This document shows positions 18,875 through 28,400 of a DNA stretch of 64,000 nucleotides, piece after piece. Position 1 is the first letter of the stretch. Each line of letters opens with the position of its first letter. Made by a program: the position numbers and the translations under genes. Under the pieces are notes generated by a model. The model had not been told where the DNA came from, did no database searches, and was given only the letters and a program-made list of their open reading frames with translations. Source of the DNA: Pycnococcus provasolii (taxonomy: Eukaryota > Chlorophyta > Pseudoscourfieldiophyceae > Pseudoscourfieldiales > Pycnococcaceae); NCBI GenBank assembly GCA_938743325.2, contig OW568864.1:248001-312000 (forward strand), written 5' to 3'.

Positions 18875-18982
18875 TTATTATTTTCAAGAAAGTTGAAATA
18901 TTTAAAAATGGCGAATAAATGATGCAGAGAGAGGAACAAGAACCTGTTAACAACAAAGTACTTTACAAACCCGACCGATGCT

Positions 18983-19004
18983 GGGTTAGGGTTAGGGTTA
19001 GGGT
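18983..19004 (+). repeat. Telomere-like (TTAGGG)n array in a divergent promoter
   Basis: GGGTTAGGGTTAGGGTTAGG followed by GT, in the 225 bp between the divergent GT14 and WDR27 starts. Confidence 0.95.
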
Positions 19005-19099
19005 GACATCTGATCTCAGCCAGCCCACCGAACCCGTCCCCTTCCCGCGTGGAATTCCCAACAACCTCCTACTTGCTCGTGACTTGCTTTGAGGCTCGG

Positions 19100-22000
19100 A
19101 TGGCGGTCGTGCACACCGGCCGCGTGCTCGCTCACGTGTGCCTCGGGAAAACGGGATGTGGTGACGTGGCGTTGGCGCCAGTACGAGGGCCAGGAGCACT
19201 TGCAGTGTCGTCGTCAGGATGGCTCGCGATCGCTCCCAAAGCGTCATCCACAATCACCGTGCGACGTCTGCCTACCGCCGATGCTCCAGCAGCACCACCA
19301 GCAGCTGGCCTTCTTGGCGGCGAATCAGCAGCATTCACGTGCACACACGACGCACACGGCCGCGCAATATCGAGCATGTGCTTTGCAGGGCCAAGCCAGC
19401 TTGTGAGCGCTTCGCGTGACGCAATAGTGGTACACCTCCTGTCCGCCTCAAAGGCCATGAACGCGCGCGTGATTTCCGTCGAACAGGGATCGGTGGAGGC
19501 CATGGCTGCAGACGAAACGGGAGCCGCAGTGGCGGCAGCCTGTGGCACAGCTTGCCTGGTGTTCGACCTCGTGCTCGGCCGATGCTCGCATCGCCTGGAA
19601 GGGCACCGCGCCGCTGTTAGCGCTGTCTGCTTCCTTCCGCACGCGCCGACTTGCATCGCGACGGCTGCCGAGGACAAGGCGCTGCGCGTGTGGGACGTGC
19701 GTGGCAAGGGAAAGCTGCTCTGCGAGTTGTCGAGCCTATCTGGAGACGCGCTGACGGCAGTCGCCGCAGATCCTAATCACCCACGCATCGCCGTTGGCGA
19801 CGCGGGAGGTTCCGTCCGGCTGGTCGACGTTTCGGACGCCGCGCGCGCGCGCGCTCTGCCCGCAACCGACGTCGGACGACTTGTGCGCCGCGCATACCCC
19901 ATGACGGGCAGTGCTGGTGCCTCACAGGGCGACGAGGCGAGCGAGGCTAAGCCACGCGTCGTGCGCGCTGGCGGTACCGCCGCCACGCGTCGCGAGCCTT
20001 CCTCGACCGCAGCAGGTGCAAGTGGAGGAGGGTGGGGCGCCGTGGCACCTCCCGCGCTCGGCGTCGCGGGCAATGGCATCGCACTTCTCGCTTTCACAGC
20101 ATCTCCGCCGCCTCTTGGACGCTCAACGCTGAGCCTGCTGTCGGCCAATGCCGTTCCTCATCTCATCGTCGGCACGCCCGCGGCGCTGAGCATACTGGAC
20201 GCGCGCTCGTTCGACCTAGGCGCCTGCTTCCCGCTTGGCCTCGCCACCACGGGTGGAGCGGAGGTAAAGCGCCTTGCGGCGGCGCATCATCCCCAGGCGG
20301 CGGCTGCGACAACACAAGCCTACATCACATCGACACGCGCGAGCGCATCCGTGAGTGGAGCTGACGAGGTGGAGATTGGAGGGGTCGAGCGGGAGCTTTC
20401 TGTGCTGTCAGTTGGTGAGATCACGGGCTCGGCGCTCGTATTCGCCTCGTATTGCCCACCAACCGACGACGCGGCGGACAACGTCGATGCCGTGGTCGCC
20501 ATAGGTGGCGCATTTACTCCCTCCGCTGTCGCAATTGCACTTCGGTGCCGACCGTCTGCGGGAAACTCTTCGTTGGAAGCGGATGCGCGGGATGAGGTAT
20601 CTAATGGCGTGCACGGAGTCGCACACACCGATGGGGATGTCGCGTGGATCGACGACACCGGAGGTGAGCTGGATGGCGACGTCCTCGACTACGCTGATGA
20701 GAGCGAGCACCTCTGCTCCATCTTTCCAACGGAAGATCTCGACGACAGTTCGCCTCTACGTTACATGCCTACCTCGTCATCGTCATCACCGTCGTCGTCG
20801 TCGACCGCAGGACGCAGTGCGGCGACAGCCGCGCGCCTTCTTCCTGGCAAAAAGAGCTCTGTGGTGAAAAATCTGCCAGTGACATTTCATAGGACGGTGC
20901 GCAGCTCGGGATATGGCGCCGGACCCCCTCCCCCGCGTCTCTTTGGCGGTGGCCCGAGCACACGAGCTGCGCGCTCTGCTCGTGCGAAGAAGGCTGGCGC
21001 AGGCGGCGGCGGCGGCGGTGGCGGTGTTGGATCGCTTGCCATATCTGCGTATCCGATGAATGCTTCACCGCCAAGTGTGCTTGCAAACCCTCCCGTACCT
21101 GGCGAAGCGTCCGTGCACGCGACCGCCGCCCTGCGTGTCGCGTTCGCGCCGGACGGCAGTCGGCTAGCCACAGCCGGGGCGGATGGCACCGCGCGATGCC
21201 TGAAGTTACCTCTCAGCAAGCATCGTGGCGCGGGTACCGACCTCGTCGGTCATGATGGCCCTGTTCTCGACGTGCGGTGGAGTCACGACGGCAGGTGGAT
21301 GCTAACGGCGTCGACAGACCGCAGTGCGATGCTCTGGCCCTCCGGGCGTCCCGATGCGGTGCTGCGCATTCGATACCAGACGCGATCCCCTCCTGCGACA
21401 GCTGCGCGCGCGGCGGGCAAGAGCCTGACTCCCGCAGATGCTCCCATGCCGCTTGCGGGCGAAGTCAGGGCGGCACGCTTGATGCATCTCGACCGCCTCA
21501 TTTTCCTCGCTGAGGGAAGTCGTGCTCGCGTGTATGCGTACAGCATTCCCGACGAGAAAGATCGCGATGACATCGCGAGACTTCGACAGATGGCTGCGGG
21601 TGGTAGCTACAAGTGCCGCGCATGCTACACGTCGCAGTCTCAGAGCATTACCGATGCCGCGGTGACGAATGGATTTGTCAGCCACATTGCCGTGCTCGCT
21701 ACATCCGCCAAGTCGATCGAGGTTCTCGACCTTGCACCCGCGGCACCTCGCGTGGTGCGTCGTATCTTGGATGCTCATGATCGTGCACCGCACTGCGTAA
21801 GCCTTGCGGCGGATGCCTGTGGCGGAGTCGCGCATCCGTCTGGAGCGTACGAGCTGTTCGCCACCTCCTCGTCGGCAGGCGGTCCCGCCGACCAGATTTC
21901 GGGCGGCATTGTGAAGCTATGGGACCTTCGCGCACGCGGGTGCTGCCGGACGCTGTCCAGTCACTCTGCAGGCAGCACGTCCGGTGGCGCCGGTCTAGCT

Positions 22001-22231
22001 GGACCCGCGTGCGCCTTCAGTCCTTGCCTTCGTTATCTCGCCGTTGGTTCGGACGATCGCGCGGCGTATGTGTACGACATAGGAACCGGCGCGGTGGTGG
22101 AGAGGCTTCGCGGCGGCCACAGCGGCGCTGTGTCAGGCGTTGCGTGGCACCCGAGCGTTCCTCGTCTGGCGACGTGCGGTTACGACGGCCACGTGAGGTT
22201 GTGGACGCCGGAGAGCAGCATGAGCCGTTGA
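19100..22231 (+). CDS. WDR27: WD repeat-containing protein 27 homologue
   Basis: A 1043-residue WD40 protein starting at the ATG at 19100; the frame is open for 17 more codons upstream without an ATG, so an upstream exon is possible. Two propeller regions are separated by an acidic, Ser/Gly-rich linker. WDR27-specific segments are present: FHRTVRSSGYGAGP between the propellers, GHDGPVLDVRWSHDGRWML, KSIEVLDLAP, IVKLWDLRARGCCRTL, then FSPCLRYLAVGSDDRAAYVY and GHSGAVSGVAWHPS at the C terminus. It is longer than animal WDR27 (about 830) because of linker expansions, including a Gly run near 21005. The biochemical role of WDR27 is not well defined; it is a likely protein-interaction scaffold. Confidence 0.87.
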   Translation: MAVVHTGRVLAHVCLGKTGCGDVALAPVRGPGALAVSSSGWLAIAPKASSTITVRRLPTADAPAAPPAAGLLGGESAAFTCTHDAHGRAISSMCFAGPSQLVSASRDAIVVHLLSASKAMNARVISVEQGSVEAMAADETGAAVAAACGTACLVFDLVLGRCSHRLEGHRAAVSAVCFLPHAPTCIATAAEDKALRVWDVRGKGKLLCELSSLSGDALTAVAADPNHPRIAVGDAGGSVRLVDVSDAARARALPATDVGRLVRRAYPMTGSAGASQGDEASEAKPRVVRAGGTAATRREPSSTAAGASGGGWGAVAPPALGVAGNGIALLAFTASPPPLGRSTLSLLSANAVPHLIVGTPAALSILDARSFDLGACFPLGLATTGGAEVKRLAAAHHPQAAAATTQAYITSTRASASVSGADEVEIGGVERELSVLSVGEITGSALVFASYCPPTDDAADNVDAVVAIGGAFTPSAVAIALRCRPSAGNSSLEADARDEVSNGVHGVAHTDGDVAWIDDTGGELDGDVLDYADESEHLCSIFPTEDLDDSSPLRYMPTSSSSSPSSSSTAGRSAATAARLLPGKKSSVVKNLPVTFHRTVRSSGYGAGPPPPRLFGGGPSTRAARSARAKKAGAGGGGGGGGVGSLAISAYPMNASPPSVLANPPVPGEASVHATAALRVAFAPDGSRLATAGADGTARCLKLPLSKHRGAGTDLVGHDGPVLDVRWSHDGRWMLTASTDRSAMLWPSGRPDAVLRIRYQTRSPPATAARAAGKSLTPADAPMPLAGEVRAARLMHLDRLIFLAEGSRARVYAYSIPDEKDRDDIARLRQMAAGGSYKCRACYTSQSQSITDAAVTNGFVSHIAVLATSAKSIEVLDLAPAAPRVVRRILDAHDRAPHCVSLAADACGGVAHPSGAYELFATSSSAGGPADQISGGIVKLWDLRARGCCRTLSSHSAGSTSGGAGLAGPACAFSPCLRYLAVGSDDRAAYVYDIGTGAVVERLRGGHSGAVSGVAWHPSVPRLATCGYDGHVRLWTPESSMSR

Positions 22232-22394
22232 GTGATACTGTAGTACAAGTGTAGTGTACCGTACCATAAGGACTTGTTCAACACTCTAAAGTACCACTCT
22301 AAAGTGCCTCGACCATAAAAAATCTTGGCCATCAATCCCCGGATTTCTGCCCTACCGGTTTCGTCGTCATCCATAGTCCATACTTTTTTCGTGC

Positions 22395-22688
22395 ATGGCG
22401 CCTTGGCACTCTTCGTCCAACGCTGCTACCTCCGCCTCCTCCGCTTCTGCCTCCGCCTCCTCACCGTCTGCCCTCCCTAACTCCTCCTTGCCCTCCCAGA
22501 CTGCGTTCCAAACCAACTGCTTGTCGTGCCGCGTCATTGGGACGTCCGTGCTCTCCGCATCCTGCCTGTACGTCCTGTACGAAAAACAAAACCTGCCGCG
22601 GGGAACGTCGCGAATCACGCACGCGACATACGCGTGCGTTTCGCTCGGAATGGCGGGCATGGCAATCGCACGTGCGATCATTGAGTGA
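22395..22688 (+). CDS. DMAC1-like (DUF4536-type) small membrane protein
   Basis: A 97-residue protein: a Ser/Ala-rich N-terminal half, then NCLSCRVIGTSVLSASCLYV, a short basic loop and a second hydrophobic helix (ACVSLGMAGMAIARAII). The C-L-S-C-R motif at the start of the first helix followed by a paired helix is the pattern I associate with DMAC1/TMEM261 proteins, which help assemble the distal membrane arm of mitochondrial complex I. The match is short, so the function is tentative. The stop codon is only 34 nt before the start of the MEPCE-like gene on the same strand. Confidence 0.65.
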   Translation: MAPWHSSSNAATSASSASASASSPSALPNSSLPSQTAFQTNCLSCRVIGTSVLSASCLYVLYEKQNLPRGTSRITHATYACVSLGMAGMAIARAIIE

Positions 22689-22722
22689 GAGTGCAGCTGA
22701 CCAAAACCAAACCAAACTTGCT

Positions 22723-23727
22723 ATGGATAACGAGCGAAACGACGTGCGCCAACGCGGCAAGCGCGCGCGCGAGGAGCAGGTGGAGCAGGGCGAGCCGACG
22801 CGAAATGAGCGTCGTAAGCAGCCTCTTTTCCGCTTCGGGAACTATGCGAGGTACTATGGTTACCGGCGCGAGGGGAACGGCGCAGAAGCCGTCGCCAGTG
22901 GCGCCGCGCCACAGTCGCCGCCACAGCATAACCAGCACCAGCAGCAAGCCTCATCCATGTGGAGACTCACGCGTAAAGACGACAGGCTTGCGGCTCTCGA
23001 CGCAAGCTGGTTCAGGAAGGAAACGGTGCTTGACGTAGGCTGCCACGAGGGACTCGTCACGCTCGAGGTTGCACGCCGATTCGACGTGACAAAGGTGGTT
23101 GGTATTGACATCGACGAAAGTCTCGTGACACGCGCAATCCACAACCTTATTGCATCACGCAGCGCATCTCGCAATCACGAAAACATGACGCTCGCTCCCG
23201 TCACGTTCCGATGCGAAAATTATGCGATGAGCACGCCAGGTGTCCGCGGCGGCTCTGGTGCGAATGCAGATCTCGAAGCGAGCAAGTATCCCGCGACGAC
23301 CGACGTGAAGCACGGTGCTCCTCCGTACGGCGTCATTCTCATGCTTAGTATGACGAAGTGGGTGCATATGAACTTTGGCGACGACGGCATCCGTCGGCTC
23401 TTTTCGCGCGCTCGTGACGAGCTGAGACCGGGAGGCGTGCTCGTGCTCGAGGCTCAGACATATGAGAGCTACACCAAGGCAGTCAAGGCAGTCAAGAAGA
23501 TGCGCCATCTCGATTCCGTGTATGTTCCGCTCAAGCAGTTGAAGCTGCATCCAGATGAATTCTCGCGTGTTTTGACAACTGACTACGGCTTCGAGACGCT
23601 GGCATTACCACAGGCATCACGGGCAGACGACGCCTCCGCGGCATCCACGACAGAATTTTCGAGGAGAAATCTTCTGGTGTTCCGAAAGCCAATGAGCGCA
23701 ACAAAGGTGAACGAGGAGAACCTGTAA
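22723..23727 (+). CDS. MEPCE: Bin3/MEPCE-type RNA methylphosphate capping enzyme
   Basis: A 334-residue protein beginning at the ATG at 22723 (MDNERNDVRQRGKRAREE). The Bin3 family hallmark FGNYARYYGYR occurs at about residues 39-49. It is followed by DRLAALDASWFRKETVLDVG with SAM motif I (VGCHEG), an acidic post-I motif (GIDIDESL), VILMLSMTKWVHMNFGDDG and the C-terminal Bin3 block (LEAQTYESYTKA, LKLHPDEFSRVL). Family members methylate the gamma-phosphate at the 5' end of small RNAs (7SK in animals, U6 in fission yeast) or the 5' monophosphate of tRNA-His (BCDIN3D). It sits 34 nt after the preceding small ORF and converges tail to tail with the SDR gene, with a 16-nt gap. Confidence 0.93.
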   Translation: MDNERNDVRQRGKRAREEQVEQGEPTRNERRKQPLFRFGNYARYYGYRREGNGAEAVASGAAPQSPPQHNQHQQQASSMWRLTRKDDRLAALDASWFRKETVLDVGCHEGLVTLEVARRFDVTKVVGIDIDESLVTRAIHNLIASRSASRNHENMTLAPVTFRCENYAMSTPGVRGGSGANADLEASKYPATTDVKHGAPPYGVILMLSMTKWVHMNFGDDGIRRLFSRARDELRPGGVLVLEAQTYESYTKAVKAVKKMRHLDSVYVPLKQLKLHPDEFSRVLTTDYGFETLALPQASRADDASAASTTEFSRRNLLVFRKPMSATKVNEENL

Positions 23728-23743
23728 CAATGTTTTTTTTTTT

Positions 23744-24469
23744 TCACCACTCCGCTAGACTCGGCCGAATGTCAAGCTCGAACGTCCAACACCGTTTGTC
23801 CTGTTGGTACAGTGACCAGTACGTTTCGGCGATGCTGGTCGTGTCGAGGAGTCGATCGTCTGGCATGTCGGCGGAAGTGAAGCCTCGTATGATTGGCATG
23901 TCCACCATCCCATCGACGACGACGTGCGCAACGTGAACTCCTTCCGGGGCAAGTTCCTTCGCCAAAGACTGCGTGAGTGCACGCGCGGCACATTTTGCCG
24001 ACGCGAAGGACCCGAATCGTTTGCTTCCCCTCAATGACGCGGTGGCACCGGTGTACAGAATACATCCTTCGCCCGCAGCGCGAAACGCTGGAAGAACGAG
24101 CTGGACAGCACTCAAGAAGCCGGCGACACACACGTCGTGGTCCTCCTTGAGCCGATCAACGGAAAGTTCCGCAACCTCTTGCGGTGGGAAAGGACGAGCG
24201 CTCGCATTGTACACGAGACACTTTGGCGTCCCAAATTCGGATTCGAATGCCTGCACGGCAATTTTCAAAGCGTCTGCGTCCGTGCAGTCCACCGCTGCAC
24301 ACGAAATCTGCGCCCCTGGCACATCGCTGATGATGGCCGCCTTGGACTCTTCGAGCTTGGCGATTTGCCTTCCCATGATTCCCACTTTCAGCCCACCGAG
24401 CGCGAAGCGGCGCGCGACGGCGTGGCCGACGCCAGGCACGTGCGACACGCCCAGGACGAGCGCTGACAT
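23744..24469 (-). CDS. Atypical short-chain dehydrogenase/reductase
   Basis: A 241-residue single-domain SDR. The N-terminal nucleotide-binding glycine motif is GVSHVPGVGHAVAR, followed by GRQ at the second strand and a Cys-Leu-Val-Tyr-Asn-Ala-Ser variant of the NNAG region. The catalytic YxxxK is replaced by FASAK (Phe for Tyr), and the usual catalytic Ser position, 13 residues earlier, is Ala in TGATASLRG. Such variants occur in uncharacterised SDR subfamilies. The protein probably still binds NAD(P)(H), but standard SDR catalysis is doubtful. The C-terminal WTFELDIRPSLAEW resembles the end of these short SDRs. Confidence 0.9.
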   Translation of the reverse strand: MSALVLGVSHVPGVGHAVARRFALGGLKVGIMGRQIAKLEESKAAIISDVPGAQISCAAVDCTDADALKIAVQAFESEFGTPKCLVYNASARPFPPQEVAELSVDRLKEDHDVCVAGFLSAVQLVLPAFRAAGEGCILYTGATASLRGSKRFGSFASAKCAARALTQSLAKELAPEGVHVAHVVVDGMVDMPIIRGFTSADMPDDRLLDTTSIAETYWSLYQQDKRCWTFELDIRPSLAEW

Positions 24470-25490
24470 ATATATTTCTTACGTGTAGTGCACGCTCCAC
24501 GGTGGCACCGCAGAGGCAAAAAGCACCGGGGCAGAAATGGTCACGTGATGTGATGAGGTCACGTGCTTCAGGGGAACCGAACGAACCCTAACCCTAACCC
24601 TAACCCTAACCCTAACCTAGTTCCTCGACCAAGGCGGTTAGGGTTGTACATACCCATAGATCGCGTGATCTTGCTGGCACTTTACTGTAGGGAGGAATCG
24701 GATCGGGCTGACTGGCTGCTTGCTGCGCGTGCGCGTACCTGCGAGTGAGTGAGCTGCGGCCAGGCACCTTCTGCACTATGATATCTGACGTTTGCGTTTG
24801 CGGATGCTCAAAAACACAATACAGTACCCGGTAGGTCTTACAATACGGGGAAGACTCTGGTCGCGACTGGGCCAACTCCAAGGAGCGTCCAGACGTCCAG
24901 CAGCCAGCCAGTCGTGGTTGCCATTGTCCAATGGAGTGCGCGAATGTTATGGTAAACAAAAATGAAACATTCCAAGAAACGAACGCGAAAAACAAAAACA
25001 AAAAACAATCAACCACAGGCGCGAGGACCAAGCAGCTCTCAAGCACCACGATGATTCCTGATTCCACTTACCCTTTTAGTGGTATTACAGTATCACCACG
25101 CTTGATGAATGAGGCATTTGAAAGTTGATGATTCTGCTGCGCCAACCAGCCAGTGGATTCAGCAGGCAACCAGCGGCCAACCACAGAGCCAGCCACTCCG
25201 CGAGAAGTTCTTCGAGCTCTTACAGTAAAACTTTAGTCATGAGGCTCTCCAGGTAGGAGCCAAGTGGCTTTCGAAGAAGCGTCCAGAGAGAAAATGAGAG
25301 AGAAACCAAAAACGTCCTTGCTCATCCTCCCTCATCCTCCCCCATCCTCCCGGTTCGGCGGCCATCCCTCACGCTCAATCTTGCTCAGCCTGAGCCTCCT
25401 TGCTCACAGTGGCTCACGCGAACCGTCCAACACATACACATACACGCAGTAGTCTATCCTTCTCATCTTCAGTTCGATTCAAGCGCGTCC
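24470..25490. other. Divergent intergenic region, SDR to polycystin gene
   Basis: About 1 kb with a CCCTAA array (24584-24619) and, 20 bp further, a single GGTTAGGGTT in the opposite orientation. The rest includes an A-rich stretch (24950-25015) and CCATCCTCC repeats near 25325-25355. No gene is recognised. Confidence 0.5.
24584..24619 (-). repeat. Telomere-like (CCCTAA)n array in a divergent promoter
   Basis: About five CCCTAA units plus a degenerate end, 115 bp upstream of the SDR start. It is the longest uninterrupted array in the window. Confidence 0.97.
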
Positions 25491-28400
25491 ATGGAGGACC
25501 ATCCATCTTCGGAGTTGGAGTTGAAACGCCCCTTCTCTCAGGTGCAGGTGGCGTCTGCGGCCGCACCAAAGCAAGGAAAGGAAGGAGGTACGGGAGCAAG
25601 TTTTCTCGCTCTCAAAGCTGCCAGCCGCTTCCGCGTAGGCTCGGGGGCGTTGTTTAGCGAGATCGAGTCAGCGGCTTCGGGGTACTTTCGAGGCTTGGTG
25701 GACAGATATGCGCCGTTTGTGAGGGTCTGCGCGTGGTTGCTTCTGCTCGGCACGTACTTGGGGCTCATCCAGCTCCAGCTCACGCCGGAACGGATGTACC
25801 AAGTGAAAGAAGCCGTGCAAATAGCAATTACAAAGGGCGTCGAGCCGGCCGCCTTGCTCGAAGACCGAACGCCCTTGGACGGCCACGACGGCCCGCTGAC
25901 GTGGCTCATGGGAAGTGTAGTCAAGCCGAGCTGGCGCGACCCTGTTTGCGGAGACGGCATCTGCGAAGCGCCGTACGAGGAACCGAGCTACGGAAACGAC
26001 CGGTTCGGGTGCCGCGCGGACTGCGGGGTTGCAAAGGACGCGGTGTCCACCCTCGTGCGCGTGACGAGCGACTTTCGCCACCCCGCGCTCGCTCAGGACC
26101 AGCTGCGCGAAGTCGCGACGTGGAACCTCTGTCGCGTTGACGAAGACAGGCTAGGTGCCGGCTACGACGACCTCTGCTTGTTCCCAGACGGCGGCGTGCC
26201 CTTCCCAAGTGAGGGAAGCGGAACGAGCGAGGCGACAACACTCATAGCTGGCCAGTGGTACCTTCGTGTCGACGGCGATCCCGCGGGACGTACCGCGGGA
26301 CTTCTGCTTGACGGCAGTGTCGCTGACTCACAGGGTGTGCTAGCCGCTCGCGATGCTGCCGAGAATGGAACGCTCGGCACACGAGTCGTGCTGAACGCAT
26401 CAGATTCTTGGGGCTACTGCGAAACGCCGAAACGCACATTTCGCAGCGCGGTACCAATTCCTTCAACGCCGTCCGGCGGAGGAGCACGGCGTAAGCTTCT
26501 AAGTTGCGGTTACACGGAATATCGATGCCGTGGCTGTGTGTGGTTCGTGTGCGGTGCATGGAGCGGATGGAGTCAGTCTGACTGCTCTAATTCTGAGAGA
26601 GAGACACGATGGATTTCGACTACATGTCCTTCACCACCACCTCCATCTCCACCTCCATCTCCACCTCCATCTCCTCCACCTTCACCACCTCCATCTCCAC
26701 CTCCATCTCCACCTCCATCTCCTCCACCTTCACCACCTCCATCTCCACCTCCATCTCCTCCTCCATCTCCACCACCTCCATCTCCTCCACCTTCACCACC
26801 TCCATCTCCACCTCCATCTCCACCTCCATCTCCTCCACCTCCATCACCACCTCCATCTCCACCTCCATCTCCACCTCCATCTCCTCCACCTTCACCACCT
26901 CCATCTCCACCTCCATCTCCACCTCCATCTCCTCCACCTTCACCACCTCCATCTCCACCTCCATCTCCTCCTCCATCTCCACCACCTCCATCTCCTCCAC
27001 CATCTCCTCCACCTTCACCACCTCCATCTCCACCACCTTCACCGCCACCTCCTCCGCCATCTCCACCATCACCGCCACCACCTCCTCCTTCGCCGCCACC
27101 ACCTCCTCCTTCACCGCCACCGCCTTCACCACCTCCATCTCCACCTCCATCTCCTCCACCATCTCCTCCACCTTCACCACCTCCATCTCCACCTCCATCT
27201 CCTCCTCTATCTCCTCCACCTTCACCACCTCCATCTCCACCTCCATCTCCATCTCCTCCACCTTCACCACCTCCATCTCCACCTCCATCTCCTCCACCTT
27301 CACCGCCGCCACCAGCAGTGGCATCTGTCAGTGCGTCTCTGACGTTGCAGGGCATTAGCATGGCAACTTTCTCGGGACCTCAGCAGACTGCATTTAAAGA
27401 TGGCATTGCATCTACCCTCAACTTGGACGCTGACGCCATCACCATCACCTCCATTACGCCCGCAGACTCGCGACGACGTCACACGCTAGAGGTTGGTGTC
27501 ACAGTCACGATGCGTATCGCGCTCGGTCCCGAGGAAAAGCCAACCGCCATCTCGGAGAGTCTTATCAGTGCTATCGAGAGCGGCTCATTGTCCACTCAGC
27601 TTGTAAGCGCAGGCCTCACTGGCGTCACTGGAGTAGCTGCGAGCGGATCTGTGCAGCAGGCGTTACCCCCCGCACCCTTTGCGCCACCGCCAAACCCTCC
27701 GCTACAGCCACCGCCAAACCCTCCGCCAAATCAACCGCCGCCGCCGCTGCCAGCACCGCCACCGCCAGCACCACCACCGACGAGCCCTCCGCCGCCACCG
27801 GCGCCATCACCTCCACCGTTCCCAATGCCATCGCCGCCGCCGCCGCCAGGACCGCCGCCGCCAAGCCCGCCGCCGCCAAATCCGCCAAGTCCTCCTCTTC
27901 CGCCGCCAGGTCCTCCTCCTCCGCCTGCGCCATCGCCGCCACCATTACCCCCTCCCTCGGCACCGCCGGCACCTCCGCCACCTGCAATACCTCCGCCGCC
28001 ACCACCCAATCCAGCTTTGCCGCCCGCTCCCCCTCCAAATCCGCCGCCCGGTCCTCCACCAGGCACGCCGTCTCCAAGCCCGCCTCCATTTCCTCCACCG
28101 CCGCAACCCGGTTTGGTCACGGAGGTTTCCGACGAGGCGATTCCGGATGTGAGCGAGGAGGATTCAGAGGCTGAGAATGTCCCGGCGACGCCCCCGGCGA
28201 CGCCCGATATTGTTCATCCTGTGCTGACTCTGAAGGGCGACGAGGAGGTATTCGTTGACCAGATGAAGAAGTATAAAGATGATGGTGCATCGTGCATGGA
28301 TGACCGAGATGGCCCTTTGTTCGTGAAACCTCCAGAAGGCATCGCAAAAGTCAAGACTGAGGAAGCGACGCAGGCAACTTCGCCCTTTGTGCTGATCTAC

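Noticed and set aside
19049-19099. Upstream extension of WDR27 (and similar extensions before KAPP-like, AP2/SET, GT29, MATE, YebC and Cys-rich genes)
   Set aside because: These extensions begin at GTG or TTG codons, which are not normal starts in nuclear genes; the first in-frame ATG was used, except L2HGDH where two ATGs remain possible.
26614-27315. CRISPR-like regular repeat
   Set aside because: Units of 9-12 bp are contiguous with no unique spacers and are in frame with a eukaryotic protein.
26530-27361. Several long ORFs encoding His-Leu, Ser-Thr-Ile, Gly-Gly-Glu or Met-Glu-Val repeats
   Set aside because: All are alternative frames of the CCACCTCCATCT minisatellite that encodes the Ser-Pro tract of the polycystin.
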